Numbered from the stretch's first letter, positions 8,374 through 17,945 are shown. The stretch: 43,101 nucleotides of DNA from Pseudomonadota bacterium (GCA_021811085.1 JAJZPQ010000032.1:1-43101); one strand, 5' to 3'. A program made the numbers and translations. The notes: generated by a model from the sequence alone, not told the origin.

Positions 8374-9330
8374 TCAGTCTGATGCAAACAATGTGCCATC
8401 CGCCTTCAGACGCACACCTTTTCTCTCGACGATCATGCCGTAGGCGGATGGCTGCCGATGCACGTCGAAATTGAAGGTCGTGCGCTTGTACGAATTGCAC
8501 AGGTCGAGATCGCAGCGCGCCAGCGCGATTTCGTCTCCTTTGGTCGTGCAGGCGGCGACGATCTCACCCGAGGGCGCGATGATGCAACTCCCGCCGATCT
8601 GGTCCACGCCTTCCTCGATCCCCGCCTTGGCCACACCCACGACCCAGCTGCCGTTCTGATAGGCCCCGGCCTGCAATACAAGTTGATTGTGGAACAGCGA
8701 AAGATCGTCGTGCTCGGGCGCCGGCGGATTGTGCACCGGCGTGTTGTAGCCGATCAGGATCAGCTCCACCCCCTGCAGCCCCATGACGCGATAAGTTTCG
8801 GGCCAACGGCGGTCGTTGCAGATGGCCATGCCGAGGACGCCGCCGAACGCCTGGACCACATCGAAGCTCTCGCCCGGCTCGAAGTAACGTTTCTCCAGGT
8901 GCTGGAAGCGGCGCCAGGGCTCGTGCTCGGCGTGCCCCGGGAGATGCACCTTGCGGTACTTCGCCACGATGGCACCCGCACGGTCCACCAGGATGGATGT
9001 GTTGTAGCGATGCGCCCGCCCCTGCTCCAGCGACAGTTCGGCGTAGCCGAGGCAGAAGCCGATGCCCAGCTCGCGCGCAAGATCGAATAGCGGCTGCGTT
9101 TCCGGACCGGGCATTTCGCGCTCGAAAAAGCTGTCGATTTCGGCCTGCTCAGCCATGTACCAGCGCGGGAAGAAAGTCGTCAGCGCGAGTTCGGGATAGA
9201 CGATCAGGTCGCAGCCCATCGCACTGGCTTGGTGCATCAGCGCCTTCAGGCGCACCACCACCTGCGGCCGCGTTTCGCTGCGGGCGATCGGACCGAGCTG
9301 GCCGATCGCAACATTTACAAATCTTGCCAC
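8374..9330 (-). CDS. N-carbamoyl-D-amino-acid hydrolase (nitrilase superfamily)
   Basis: 318 residues. The catalytic triad of the nitrilase superfamily is present at E47 (VYPELAL), K127 (KYRKVHLPG) and C171 (AICNDRRWPE). Spacing and flanking residues follow the Agrobacterium D-carbamoylase closely, including GYNTPVHNPPAPEHD and the C-terminal FNFDVHRQP. The enzyme hydrolyses N-carbamoyl-D-amino acids to the D-amino acid, CO2 and ammonia in the cytoplasm. The start is GTG 9330 with AAAGGAG five bases upstream. The L-specific carbamoylase is immediately upstream (18 nt), so the operon can process either enantiomer. No hydantoinase or hydantoin racemase is in the window. Family identity is strong; the physiological side chain is not known. 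Confidence 0.9.
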   Translation of the reverse strand: MARFVNVAIGQLGPIARSETRPQVVVRLKALMHQASAMGCDLIVYPELALTTFFPRWYMAEQAEIDSFFEREMPGPETQPLFDLARELGIGFCLGYAELSLEQGRAHRYNTSILVDRAGAIVAKYRKVHLPGHAEHEPWRRFQHLEKRYFEPGESFDVVQAFGGVLGMAICNDRRWPETYRVMGLQGVELILIGYNTPVHNPPAPEHDDLSLFHNQLVLQAGAYQNGSWVVGVAKAGIEEGVDQIGGSCIIAPSGEIVAACTTKGDEIALARCDLDLCNSYKRTTFNFDVHRQPSAYGMIVERKGVRLKADGTLFASD

Positions 9331-9348
9331 TTGAGCTCCTTTGAATTG

Positions 9349-10590
9349 TTATTGTGTTGCTTGCCGCTCGGCCAGATGCAGTAACACGCGCAACAGCACC
9401 CTCGCTCCGGCCACCAGGTCGCGCGGCTCCGTATGTTCGCGCACGTTATGGCTCAGGCCATTGACGCTGGGGACGAAGATCATCGCCGCCGGGCAGTTGC
9501 GCGCGAGAATCTGCGCATCGTGTCCGGCGCCGCTGGGAAGACGCCTCACCGAGAACCCCAAGTCACGCGCCGTCTTTTCGACCAGACTCACCAATCCCGG
9601 GTGAAAAGCCACCGGTTCGAAGCGCGCGAGCGACCGGCGCGAGATCTTCACACCCTCCGCCGCGGCCGCCTCGTCGGCGAAAGCCCACAGGCGCTGTTCG
9701 GCCGATTTCAGGACCGCTTCGTCGGTATTGCGTAGATCCACCGTGAACACGACGCGATTCGCAATCACATTGACCAGATTCGGAAACACAGTCATGGACC
9801 CGACCGTCGCCACCTGATTGCCGCCCAGTTCTCTCGCCAGCTCGCGCGCAAAGCAGGCAACGCGCGCGGCGATAAGGCCGGCGTCGTGGCGCAAGCGCAT
9901 CGGCGTCGTTCCCGCATGATTGGAAACGCCGGAGACATTGAACTCGGTCCACGAAATCCCCTGCACACCTTCCACCGCGCCGATCGCGATCTTTTCGATA
10001 TCTAGCACAGGGCCCTGTTCGATGTGCAGCTCGACATAGCTGTCCACCTTCATCGCACCCGCCGGCGCCGATCCGCGGTAACCGATGCGCTCCAGGTTTT
10101 CCCGCACCGTCGTGCCGTCGATCCCCTTCGTATCCAGCGCCGCCTCGAGCGGCAGATCGCCCTGAAAAACGAGGCTGCCCATCATGTCCGGCGCGAAGCG
10201 CGAACCTTCCTCGTTGGTGAAGAACGCCACCGCGAGCGGCTTGCGCGTTCGCATCCCCGCCTGTTTGAGCGTGCGCACCACTTCCAGTCCCGCCAGGACG
10301 CCGTAGTTGCCGTCATAGAGTCCACCGGTGCGTACCGTGTCGATGTGCGAACCCGCCATGACCGGTGGCGCCTCTTCCCGCCCGGCGTAGACGCCGACGA
10401 CATTGCCAATGCCATCCACGCTCACGCTCATCCCCAGCGTCTTCATCTGTGCCACCACCCAGTCCCGCCCGGCTTTGTCTTCATCGGTTAGCGCCAGCCG
10501 GCATACACCGCCGCCATCCAGCGCGCCGATCTGGCCGAGTTCCTGCAACGAGGCCAGCAGCCGCTCGCCGTTGATGTCCATATACGCCAT
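9349..10590 (-). CDS. N-carbamoyl-L-amino-acid hydrolase / Zn-dependent M20 amidohydrolase
   Basis: 413 residues of the M20 peptidase, beta-ureidopropionase/allantoate amidohydrolase/L-carbamoylase type. Likely metal ligands are H82 (GSHIDTV), D93 (YDGNYG), E128 (NEEGSRF), H189 (ELHIEQGP) and H381 (GLSHNVREHT). The dimerisation insert NHAGTTPMRLRHD carries the asparagine, histidine and arginine typical of L-carbamoylases. ATG at 10590 is preceded by AAGGAAG. It lies directly after the regulator and before the D-carbamoylase. The most likely reaction is hydrolysis of N-carbamoyl-L-amino acids. Allantoate amidohydrolase and beta-ureidopropionase are close relatives that cannot be excluded from sequence, but pairing with a D-carbamoylase favours the amino-acid role. 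Confidence 0.85.
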   Translation of the reverse strand: MAYMDINGERLLASLQELGQIGALDGGGVCRLALTDEDKAGRDWVVAQMKTLGMSVSVDGIGNVVGVYAGREEAPPVMAGSHIDTVRTGGLYDGNYGVLAGLEVVRTLKQAGMRTRKPLAVAFFTNEEGSRFAPDMMGSLVFQGDLPLEAALDTKGIDGTTVRENLERIGYRGSAPAGAMKVDSYVELHIEQGPVLDIEKIAIGAVEGVQGISWTEFNVSGVSNHAGTTPMRLRHDAGLIAARVACFARELARELGGNQVATVGSMTVFPNLVNVIANRVVFTVDLRNTDEAVLKSAEQRLWAFADEAAAAEGVKISRRSLARFEPVAFHPGLVSLVEKTARDLGFSVRRLPSGAGHDAQILARNCPAAMIFVPSVNGLSHNVREHTEPRDLVAGARVLLRVLLHLAERQATQ

Positions 10591-10643
10591 TCCCAGCTTC
10601 CTTCGTGAACCACCACTTGGTGTGGTTCATCTCTTGAACAGGT

Positions 10644-11486
10644 TCAGTCCTCTATGTCAGCGAGGATTTCGTGGATGCGTTCAATACGTTCCATGCGCTT
10701 GCGCGCGCCGGGCCGCATCGCGGCGACCAGAGATGCCGCGAGATAATTGACGATGCTCATCGGAGCCACATAGGAATCGAACACCGCCGATCCGCCAGTC
10801 ACGCAGCCAAGGATGACATCGGCCGGTCGCGCCAAGGCCGAAACCGGCGAGTAGGTGAGCAACACGATTTTGGCGCCGGCTTCCCTGGCGACGCTGACAA
10901 TCTGCCCGAGCAGCCTGATCCGCCGCCTGAAATCGACGACGAAAAGAACGTCCTTGTCGCCCACATCTGCCATCAGGTCGGCGATCTTGGCGGCTGCGTC
11001 GTTAAGCAGGAAAACATTCGACTTTGCATGCGAGAACAATGCGTGAGCGTAGAACGCCGTGGCGTAGCCGTTGCGGTAGCCGACGATCCACACGCGCTGC
11101 GCGCCCTTCAGTACCGCCACTGCAGCCTTGATGTCGTCGTGACTCAGACCTCGGAGCGTGGTGGCGAGGTTCTGCGCATCGATCGAGAAATGCCGCTCGA
11201 GGCCTGAACCGTTGCCCGCGAGCTTGGCTACATCCTCGAGCTTGTACAACGGCGATTCAGCGGGAGGATTGGCCCGCACATCCGAGCGGAACTGACTGAA
11301 GCTTTCATAGCCGAGGCGGCGGAAAAACCGCGCCGCGGTGGCCTTCGACACCCCCGCGAACCGTGCCAGCTCGGTAGCCGAATAGCTTGCAAGATCGGTC
11401 CGGCGCTGCATAACGACATCCGCGAGCTTGCGCTCCGACGGCACCAGCTCGTCGTAGGACTCCAGAATCAGTTCGCGCAGACTCAT
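10644..11486 (-). CDS. RpiR family transcriptional regulator (HTH + SIS)
   Basis: 280 residues from ATG 11486 (MSLRELILESYDEL); a TTG 51 nt upstream would extend the protein but has no ribosome-binding site, whereas AAGGGAAG precedes the ATG. The N-terminal HTH_6 domain (about 1-80) contains SATELARFAGVSKATAARFFRRLG. The SIS sugar/ligand-binding domain spans about 120-255 (VWIVGYRNGYATAFYAHALF). RpiR proteins sense phosphosugars or other small acidic ligands and usually repress neighbouring catabolic genes. This gene is first in the operon, 53 nt before the L-carbamoylase, downstream of a strong promoter containing a palindrome. It is therefore probably autoregulated and controls the whole operon. 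Confidence 0.87.
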   Translation of the reverse strand: MSLRELILESYDELVPSERKLADVVMQRRTDLASYSATELARFAGVSKATAARFFRRLGYESFSQFRSDVRANPPAESPLYKLEDVAKLAGNGSGLERHFSIDAQNLATTLRGLSHDDIKAAVAVLKGAQRVWIVGYRNGYATAFYAHALFSHAKSNVFLLNDAAAKIADLMADVGDKDVLFVVDFRRRIRLLGQIVSVAREAGAKIVLLTYSPVSALARPADVILGCVTGGSAVFDSYVAPMSIVNYLAASLVAAMRPGARKRMERIERIHEILADIED

Positions 11487-11564
11487 CTCGGACGGCTTCC
11501 CTTGGCCAGCCGACCGGCGCTTGGAAGGTCCGGTCAAATTGGTTAAGCTACACGCTAAGTTACG

Positions 11565-11602
11565 ATAGTTTCACGATTAACTATACGTGGAACTTTTGTT
11601 CC
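11565..11602. promoter_or_regulatory. Candidate operator palindromes of the RpiR regulator
   Basis: Two inverted repeats overlap the operon promoter. GGAAC-N4-GTTCC (11589-11602) lies entirely within the -35/-10 spacer. ATAGTT-N8-AACTAT (11565-11584) covers the -10 and start site. Such positions fit repression by blocking RNA polymerase. Assignment to the adjacent RpiR protein is inferred from location. Confidence 0.5.
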
Positions 11603-11609
11603 TTGTCAA
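11580..11609 (-). promoter_or_regulatory. Sigma-70-like promoter of the rpiR-led catabolic operon
   Basis: On the minus strand a perfect -35 TTGACA (11609-11604) is followed after 18 bp by -10 TATAGT (11585-11580). The predicted start site near 11573 gives an ~87-nt leader before the regulator's ATG. No other good promoter is seen before the co-directional genes down to 1368, so this could drive all of them. Confidence 0.65.
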
Positions 11610-11672
11610 CAGCCGCGATTGCCGGCGCATGACCCGAGCGCGCAAGCTCAAATCGTCTGCATGCGCATTCAA

Positions 11673-11763
11673 GGCTTAACGCTACGCATCCCGGGTTGGA
11701 ATTGCGCCGATGAATAAGCCGGACTCCGCCGCGGGCAGCGCCCACACCCCGATGACGCAAGAG
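11673..11763 (+). pseudogene. Decayed duplicate of the mutS leader and first codons
   Basis: This 91-bp stretch aligns without gaps to 14409-14499, the region just before and including the mutS start. From 11693 to 11751 the match is almost complete and includes the ATG (11710); the first eight residues are MNKPDSAA in both. After about 18 codons the similarity stops. It cannot make MutS. It marks one end of the 2.7-kb segment that now separates the rpiR operon from mutS. Confidence 0.8.
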
Positions 11764-11815
11764 GTTTCTTCTACTATGAAGAATGCCCTCCTTGCGACCT
11801 GCCCGATGCGCTTAT

Positions 11816-13939
11816 TCAAACCTTGGAATCGTAAAATCGGATTGAATTGCGCCCACCATCCTTGGCTTGGTACATCGCCGCGTCAGCCCATTTGAGGACA
11901 TCGCCCTGACTGGCTTCATTGCCAACGAAAAGCGCGACGCCGATGCTTGTGCTGCAGCGATGTTCGATGGTGGCATCCGGCTTTCCATCCCGCTTGATCG
12001 CCAGCAGGTAAGGTTCAGACAAACGAGTCCGCACTTTCTCAGCGATGATTCCGGCTTGCGCGGTTGATTCAGCTTTATCCGGATTCAAATCGCTCAGCAT
12101 CACCACAAACTCGTCGCCGCCGAAGCGTGCCACGGTGTCGGTTTCGCGCAGACAAGCGTTCAGCCGCGCTGCGGCTTCGATCAGCAGCAGATCGCCGACC
12201 AGATGCCCATGCCTGTCATTGAGCGGCTTGAAGTTGTCCAGGTCGAGGATCATCACCGCACCATACAATGCACTGCGCTTACTCGCCGACATGGCCTGGC
12301 TCAGGCGGTCGTTGAGCAGGCGCCGATTGGGTAATCCGGTGAGCGGGTCATAGAACGCGAGTTGGCGCACCTGCTCTTCCATTTGTTTGCGTTCGCTGAT
12401 GTCGGAGCTGGTACCGACCAGGCGCAGGGGCTTGCCCTCGCTGTCGCGGCTGACCACCATGTCGCGCCCCAGCGTCCATTTCCAGCTGCCGTCCTTGCAC
12501 CGGAACCGGTACTCCACCGAAGGCGGCAGCGTCTCGCTGCTGAGGTGTTGCTCGATGATGCCGATGACCTCGGTCAAATCCTCCGGATGGACGCGACTCA
12601 GCCACTCCGACTTGCTGCTTCCGATTTCAGCCTCGGTGAACCCGAACATTTCTTTCCAGCGTTTGGAGTACAGCACTTTACCGGTCTGGTAGTTCCAATC
12701 CCAGACGCCGTCGTTTGCCCCTTCCAGCGCGAATTTCCAGCGTTCTTCGCTCTCTGCCAATGCGTTTTCCGCCTGCTTGCGCTCGGTGATATCGATGTAG
12801 CTGGTGACGAAGCCGCCGCTCGCGATGGGCGTGCCGCGTATTTCGAGCCAGCGTCCGTCCGGCCGCGCCCGCTCCATGCGGTGGGCCCGGAAATCCCGGG
12901 CGCGCGCGACGATGGCCTGCACCTGCTCGTCCGGATCGCCCGCGCCGTATTCCCCGCGGTTGACGTTGAAGCGGGCAAGCTCTTCGATGTGGACCCATCC
13001 CTTCTCGAACAGGGACGGCGGAAAATCGAGCAACTCCATGAACTGGGCGTTGTATGTCGTGAACCTGAGATCAGCGTCGCACAGCGAAATTCCGCCGGGG
13101 AAATTGTCGATGACGGTTTTCAGAACGTCGCGCTGGCGCGTGAGTTCCTCCTCGCTGCGCTTCTGGCCCGTGACGTCCGTGTAGGTCGTGACGAATCCCG
13201 ATATTTCGCCGCCCGATATGAACGGAAAGCCCTCTACCTGGACAGTGCGGCCGCCGGTCAGCTGCCGCTCGAAACGGTGCGGCAGAAATTCGCGGGCGCG
13301 CGCGACGATGGCCTGCACCTGCTCTTCGGGATCGCCGGGACCATAGTCCCCGCGCAGCGCGTTAAGGCGGATGAAATCCTCGAACCGGGCGTGCCTGAAT
13401 ACCATGTCTTGCGGAAAACCGAGGACCTCGTGGAATCGCCGATTCCAGAGAATGAGATAAAGATCCTTGTCGATGACGCTGACCCCCTGCGGAAGCGCGT
13501 CGAGCAAGGCCTGCAGTTGCGTAATCACTTTTTCATGAGCGGCATCGCGGTCTTTTTCGTTGGTGATGTCTCGGAACGTACCAGCGAAACGTGCTGGACC
13601 TTGCTCCATCCCGATGTGCGCTCCGCGGACGGCGATGTAGGGCCGTTGGCTGCCGCTGCCGACCAGTTGGAGTTCAATATTCAGCGCCAGACGCCCGGCA
13701 ATCGCCTGATCGAGCGCGCTCAGGAAGCGCCTGCGCTCGCTGTCACACAAAAGGTCCATGAAGGACCGGCGGGCATCGAGAGAAACACCAATAATGGAAA
13801 TCAGAAGATCCAACGAAGGCCCGGGCAGAGAAATCGCCCGTTCCATGGAATCGAATTCCCAGTAGCCGATCCGGCCGACGCGCTGAATGAAATCCAATTG
13901 CCAGCGTTCCGCGCCGTCCTGAGCTTGATTCGCTTTCAC
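11816..13939 (-). CDS. Diguanylate cyclase with four PAS-type sensor domains
   Basis: 707 residues. Four PAS-like units occupy roughly residues 15-130, 141-260, 270-390 and 395-518; the second and third are clear duplicates of each other (both contain DEEQVQAIVARAR-like text). The GGDEF domain (about 525-700) has an intact active site FGGDEF (607-611) and an inhibitory I-site RETD (598-601) five residues upstream. There is no EAL or membrane segment, so a soluble cyclase making c-di-GMP with product feedback is expected. The start is GTG 13939 with GGGGGA upstream. The gene lies between a broken mutS start copy and intact mutS, on the opposite strand to mutS, and was probably brought in by the event that duplicated that start. 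Confidence 0.88.
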   Translation of the reverse strand: MKANQAQDGAERWQLDFIQRVGRIGYWEFDSMERAISLPGPSLDLLISIIGVSLDARRSFMDLLCDSERRRFLSALDQAIAGRLALNIELQLVGSGSQRPYIAVRGAHIGMEQGPARFAGTFRDITNEKDRDAAHEKVITQLQALLDALPQGVSVIDKDLYLILWNRRFHEVLGFPQDMVFRHARFEDFIRLNALRGDYGPGDPEEQVQAIVARAREFLPHRFERQLTGGRTVQVEGFPFISGGEISGFVTTYTDVTGQKRSEEELTRQRDVLKTVIDNFPGGISLCDADLRFTTYNAQFMELLDFPPSLFEKGWVHIEELARFNVNRGEYGAGDPDEQVQAIVARARDFRAHRMERARPDGRWLEIRGTPIASGGFVTSYIDITERKQAENALAESEERWKFALEGANDGVWDWNYQTGKVLYSKRWKEMFGFTEAEIGSSKSEWLSRVHPEDLTEVIGIIEQHLSSETLPPSVEYRFRCKDGSWKWTLGRDMVVSRDSEGKPLRLVGTSSDISERKQMEEQVRQLAFYDPLTGLPNRRLLNDRLSQAMSASKRSALYGAVMILDLDNFKPLNDRHGHLVGDLLLIEAAARLNACLRETDTVARFGGDEFVVMLSDLNPDKAESTAQAGIIAEKVRTRLSEPYLLAIKRDGKPDATIEHRCSTSIGVALFVGNEASQGDVLKWADAAMYQAKDGGRNSIRFYDSKV

Positions 13940-14445
13940 GCCATTCCCCCGGGGGTGCGCAGGAACAGTCTCCGGCCACCAACAATTGTACCCGCCGCAA
14001 TTGAATGTTCACGATTGGGCACCGGTACGCCATGGTAACGGACCAATCCTGGCTATGCGCTGGTGTCTACCTTGCGTCCGATCCGATTGTCGCACTCCGT
14101 CGAGCAATGATTGGCGGCAACCGGAGCCTTCTTTTCGGCAGCAACATCGTTGCGCGGGCGCTGGTGCACAGACTTTCCCTTGCCATGGTCAGGTTTGCGC
14201 CCCCCAGGCCCATTCTCCATATATTTGATGCCACCGACCAAATTCATGATCAGGTCCCATGTTATTGATAACATCGGCAGGAAGCTTGATTTCTTGAATC
14301 ACCGTAGTCGCGGCCTGTCGAATCGACAGCGGGAGTTCGAGCGCTTGCCTCAGATTTTCGGCGCTGTCCACACCTAAGAACCCGAAAGCACCCCGCGGGC
14401 ACATTTCCGGCTTAGCGTCGTGGGTCTCGGGTTAGAATTGCGCCG
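13940..14445. other. 506-bp region between the GGDEF gene and mutS without a confident gene
   Basis: Two short minus-strand open frames (14189-14404 and 14053-14274) overlap in different frames and read like pieces of one degraded protein, but I do not recognise the family and no ribosome-binding site is convincing. The last ~37 bp (from 14409) are the mutS leader that is duplicated at 11673. No terminator or clear promoter is seen. Confidence 0.4.
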
Positions 14446-17001
14446 ATGAACAAGCCGGACTCCGCCGCGGCCAGCGCCCACACGCCAATGATGCAGCAGT
14501 ACCTGCGCCTCAAAGCGCAGCATCCGGACATTCTGCTGTTCTACCGCATGGGCGACTTCTACGAGCTGTTCTACGCGGACGCGGAAAAGGCCGCGCGGCT
14601 GCTCGACATCACGCTGACCACGCGCGGCGCCTCCGCCGGCGCGCCGATCAAAATGGCCGGCGTGCCCTATCACGCGGTCGAGCAATACCTCGCCAAACTG
14701 CTCAAGCTGGGCGAGTCGGTCGCGATCTGCGAACAGATCGGCGACCCGAATACCTCCAAAGGGCCGGTAGAGCGCGCGGTCACGCGCATCGTCACGCCGG
14801 GCACGCTCACCGACTCGGCCCTGCTCGACGAAAAATCCGACAACCTGCTGCTCGCGCTCGCGATCGAAAACAACAGCGTCGGCCTCGCCTGGCTGAGCCT
14901 CGCCAGCGGCGAGCTGCGCGTGGCCGAAATGCCGCAGCGCCAGCTCGCGGGCGAACTCACGCGCCTGCGCCCGGCGGAAATCCTGGTCGCGGACCGCGCC
15001 TCGATTTCGGGCTTGAACGCCGCGGCCGCCGTGACGCGCCTGCCCGAATGGCATTTCGACTACGCCGCCGCGCGGCAACAGCTACTCAAGCATTTCAACG
15101 TGCACTCGCTCGCCGGCTTCGGCTGCGAGGACCTGCGGCCGGCCATTGCGGCAGCCGGCGCGCTGCTCGAATACGCGAAGAAGACCCAGGGCCAGACGCT
15201 GTCGCACGTGAATGCCTTGCGCCCGGAGCGCGCCGACGACTACGTGCGCATGGATGCGGCCACCAGGCGCAACCTCGAACTCACCGAGACCCTGCGCGGC
15301 ACACCGGCGCCTACGCTCTACAGCCTGCTCGACGGCTGCGCCACCGGCATGGGCAGCCGCCTCCTGCGCCACTGGCTGCATCACCCCTTGCGCGACCGCG
15401 CCGTGCTCGCAAACCGCCACGAGGCGGTGGAGGAACTGGCGCAGAGCGCCGGCACCGCCCTGCGCGACGCGCTGCGCCGCATCGCCGACGTCGAGCGCAT
15501 CAGCGCGCGCATCGCGCTCGCGAGCGCGCGCCCGCGCGACCTCTCGGGCTTGCGCGACAGTCTCGCCGCCCTGCCCGCGCTCGCCGCGCTGCTCGCCGGC
15601 GCGTCCGCACCGCGTTTGGTGGAGCTGCGTGCCGGCCTCGCGGTGCCGCCGGAGGGCGCCGCGCTGCTCGTGCGCGCGATCCTGCCCGAACCCGCGGCGC
15701 TCTTACGCGAAGGCGGCGTCATCAACGACGGCTTCGACGCCGATCTAGACGAATTGCGCGCGCTGCAGACCAACTCGAGCGAGTTCCTGGTCGCGCTCGA
15801 AGCGCGCGAGCGCGAGCGCACGGGCATCCCCAACCTCAAGGTCGAATACAACCGCGTGCACGGCTTCTACATCGAAGTCACCCACGCGCACGTGGAAAAG
15901 ATTCCCGCGGATTATCGCCGGCGGCAGACGCTGAAGAACGCCGAACGCTACATCACGCCGGAACTCAAGACGTTCGAAGACAAGGCGCTGTCGGCGCAGG
16001 AGCGCGCACTGGCACTCGAGAAAGCGCTGTACGAGCAGCTGCTGCAGGATCTGCAGCCGCATATTCCGGACTTGCAGCGCATCGCGCGCAGTCTGGCCGA
16101 ACTCGATCTACTGGGCTCGTTTGCCGCCGACAGCCTGCGCCTCAACTGGTGCCGGCCCCGGTTCGTGGCCGAACCGCTGCTCGAAATCGAGGCCGGGCGC
16201 CATCCGGTAGTCGAAGCCCAGGTGGACCAGTTCATCGCCAACGACTGCCGCCTCAACGCGACACGCCAGCTGCTCTTGATCACCGGGCCGAACATGGGCG
16301 GCAAGTCCACCTACATGCGCCAGGTGGCGCTGATCGCGCTGCTCGCCCATGTCGGCGCCTTCGTGCCCGCACGCGCGGCGCGCCTGGGGCCGATCGACCA
16401 GATTTTCACGCGCATCGGCGCCGCCGACGACCTCGCCGGCGGCCGTTCCACGTTCATGGTGGAAATGACGGAAAGCGCCAATATCCTGCACAACGCCACC
16501 GCGACGAGTCTGGTGCTCATGGACGAAGTCGGCCGCGGCACTTCGACCTTCGACGGCCTCGCGCTCGCCTGGGCCATCGCGCGCCACCTGCTGGAGAAGA
16601 ACCGCTGCTATACCCTGTTCGCGACGCACTACTTCGAGCTCACGCGGCTGGCCCTCGAATACCGCGAAGCCGCCAACATCCACCTCGATGCGGTCGAGCA
16701 CAAGGATTCGATCGTGTTCCTGCACGCGGTCGAGGAAGGTCCGGCCTCGCAAAGCTACGGCCTGCAGGTCGCGGCGCTCGCCGGCGTGCCCGGCAGCGTA
16801 ACGCGCGCGGCGAAGCGCTATCTGCTGCAACTGGAGCAGCAAAGCCTCACCAGCGGCGGGCAGACCGACTTGTTTGCCGGCGCCGCGCCCGAGCCCGAGA
16901 GCGAACCGCATCCGGCGCTGGATCTGCTCGCGACGATCAAGCCGGACGAGCTGAGCCCGAAGGAAGCGCTGGAACTGCTGTACAAGCTCAAGAGCCTCTG
17001 A
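14446..17001 (+). CDS. mutS: DNA mismatch repair protein MutS
   Basis: 851 residues, the normal size. The mismatch-recognition motif is at F38-Y39-E40 (MGDFYELF). The ATPase has Walker [10 protein letters not shown] (about residue 614), Walker B/signature [17 protein letters not shown], and the dimer helix-turn-helix near the C-terminus. A QTDLF sequence at residues 806-810 fits the beta-clamp-binding motif of bacterial MutS. MutS recognises base mismatches and small loops and recruits MutL. The stop overlaps the next start by one base (TGATG), so the phosphoesterase gene is probably coupled. The start ATG 14446 lacks a good Shine-Dalgarno sequence. Confidence 0.97.
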   Translation: MNKPDSAAASAHTPMMQQYLRLKAQHPDILLFYRMGDFYELFYADAEKAARLLDITLTTRGASAGAPIKMAGVPYHAVEQYLAKLLKLGESVAICEQIGDPNTSKGPVERAVTRIVTPGTLTDSALLDEKSDNLLLALAIENNSVGLAWLSLASGELRVAEMPQRQLAGELTRLRPAEILVADRASISGLNAAAAVTRLPEWHFDYAAARQQLLKHFNVHSLAGFGCEDLRPAIAAAGALLEYAKKTQGQTLSHVNALRPERADDYVRMDAATRRNLELTETLRGTPAPTLYSLLDGCATGMGSRLLRHWLHHPLRDRAVLANRHEAVEELAQSAGTALRDALRRIADVERISARIALASARPRDLSGLRDSLAALPALAALLAGASAPRLVELRAGLAVPPEGAALLVRAILPEPAALLREGGVINDGFDADLDELRALQTNSSEFLVALEARERERTGIPNLKVEYNRVHGFYIEVTHAHVEKIPADYRRRQTLKNAERYITPELKTFEDKALSAQERALALEKALYEQLLQDLQPHIPDLQRIARSLAELDLLGSFAADSLRLNWCRPRFVAEPLLEIEAGRHPVVEAQVDQFIANDCRLNATRQLLLITGPNMGGKSTYMRQVALIALLAHVGAFVPARAARLGPIDQIFTRIGAADDLAGGRSTFMVEMTESANILHNATATSLVLMDEVGRGTSTFDGLALAWAIARHLLEKNRCYTLFATHYFELTRLALEYREAANIHLDAVEHKDSIVFLHAVEEGPASQSYGLQVAALAGVPGSVTRAAKRYLLQLEQQSLTSGGQTDLFAGAAPEPESEPHPALDLLATIKPDELSPKEALELLYKLKSL

Positions 17002-17945
17002 TGCGCGCAGCACTCTGCCTCGCGCTCGCGCTGCTCGCCGGCCCTGCCTTGGCCCAGACGCCCGCCCGCTTTTCCTTCGCCATCGTCGGCGATGCACCCT
17101 ACAACAGCGTGGAAGAAATCGAGTTCGCGCAAGAGCTGAAGAACATCGATCGGGAAGATGTCGCTTTTATCGTGCATGTCGGCGATATCAAGAGCGGGCG
17201 CAGCCCTTGCAGCGATGCCTTGTTCGCCCGGCGCCTGCAGCAGTTCCAGTCCGTGCGCCACCCGTTCATTTATGTCCCGGGTGACAACGAATGGACCGAT
17301 TGCCATCGCAGCGGCGCGGATCCCCTGGAACGGCTGGCCAAGCTGCGCGAGCTGTTCTACGCGGGCGACTACAGCCTCGGTGAGCGCAAGCTCAAGCTCG
17401 ACCGCCAGAGCGCCGATCCGCGCTTCGCCGAATATCGCGAGAACGTGCGCTGGCGCTTCGGCTCCGCATTGTTCATCGGTCTGAACATTCCCGGCGGCAA
17501 CAACAATCTGGGCCGCACGCCGCGAATGGACGCCGAATACGCGCGGCGCAGCGCGGCCAATGCCGCCTGGCTGGCAGAGGGTTTCGAGCTGGCGCAAAAG
17601 AATGCCGATACGGCGGTGTTCATCGTGACCCAGGCCGATCCCTATTTCGAGCGCCCATTCTGGCGTCCCAGCGGCGCGGCCGACGGCTACGGCGCATTCC
17701 GTCAGGAGCTGCTCGCGCACACGCTGGCCTTCGGCAAGCCGGTGATCCTGATCCACGGCGACACCCACCGCTACCGCGTCGATCATCCGCTCGTCGATCC
17801 GGCGACGCAAAAGCCGGTCGAGAATTTCACCCGCATCGAGAGCTTCGGTTCGCCGTTCGTCGACTGGATCAAGGTAAGCGTAGATCCCAACGCCCCGAAT
17901 CTGCTGGCGATCAAGACCGGCACGGAGATCAAGTCGGCGCGGTAG
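17001..17945 (+). CDS. Secreted metallophosphoesterase
   Basis: 314 residues. A signal peptide ([18 protein letters not shown], cleavage before QTPAR) directs export to the periplasm. Calcineurin-like metal motifs are visible in order: FAIVGDAPY, HVGDIKSG, YVPGDNEWTDC, and a late IHGDTHRYRVDHP. Together they supply Asp/His/Asn ligands for a dinuclear metal centre. The substrate is unknown; family members are phosphomonoesterases or phosphodiesterases. The ATG overlaps the mutS stop codon. Placement after mutS is probably positional rather than functional. Confidence 0.82.
   Translation: MRAALCLALALLAGPALAQTPARFSFAIVGDAPYNSVEEIEFAQELKNIDREDVAFIVHVGDIKSGRSPCSDALFARRLQQFQSVRHPFIYVPGDNEWTDCHRSGADPLERLAKLRELFYAGDYSLGERKLKLDRQSADPRFAEYRENVRWRFGSALFIGLNIPGGNNNLGRTPRMDAEYARRSAANAAWLAEGFELAQKNADTAVFIVTQADPYFERPFWRPSGAADGYGAFRQELLAHTLAFGKPVILIHGDTHRYRVDHPLVDPATQKPVENFTRIESFGSPFVDWIKVSVDPNAPNLLAIKTGTEIKSAR

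Noticed and set aside
12362-14038. 558-codon plus-strand frame opposite the PAS-GGDEF gene
   Set aside because: No domain or ribosome site; it mirrors a well-supported minus-strand gene. The same applies to 32352-34376 and 35582-36976.
15048-17945. 965-codon plus-strand frame through mutS
   Set aside because: The first two thirds are an arginine/proline-rich shadow of mutS in another frame; only the part from 17001 is a real gene.
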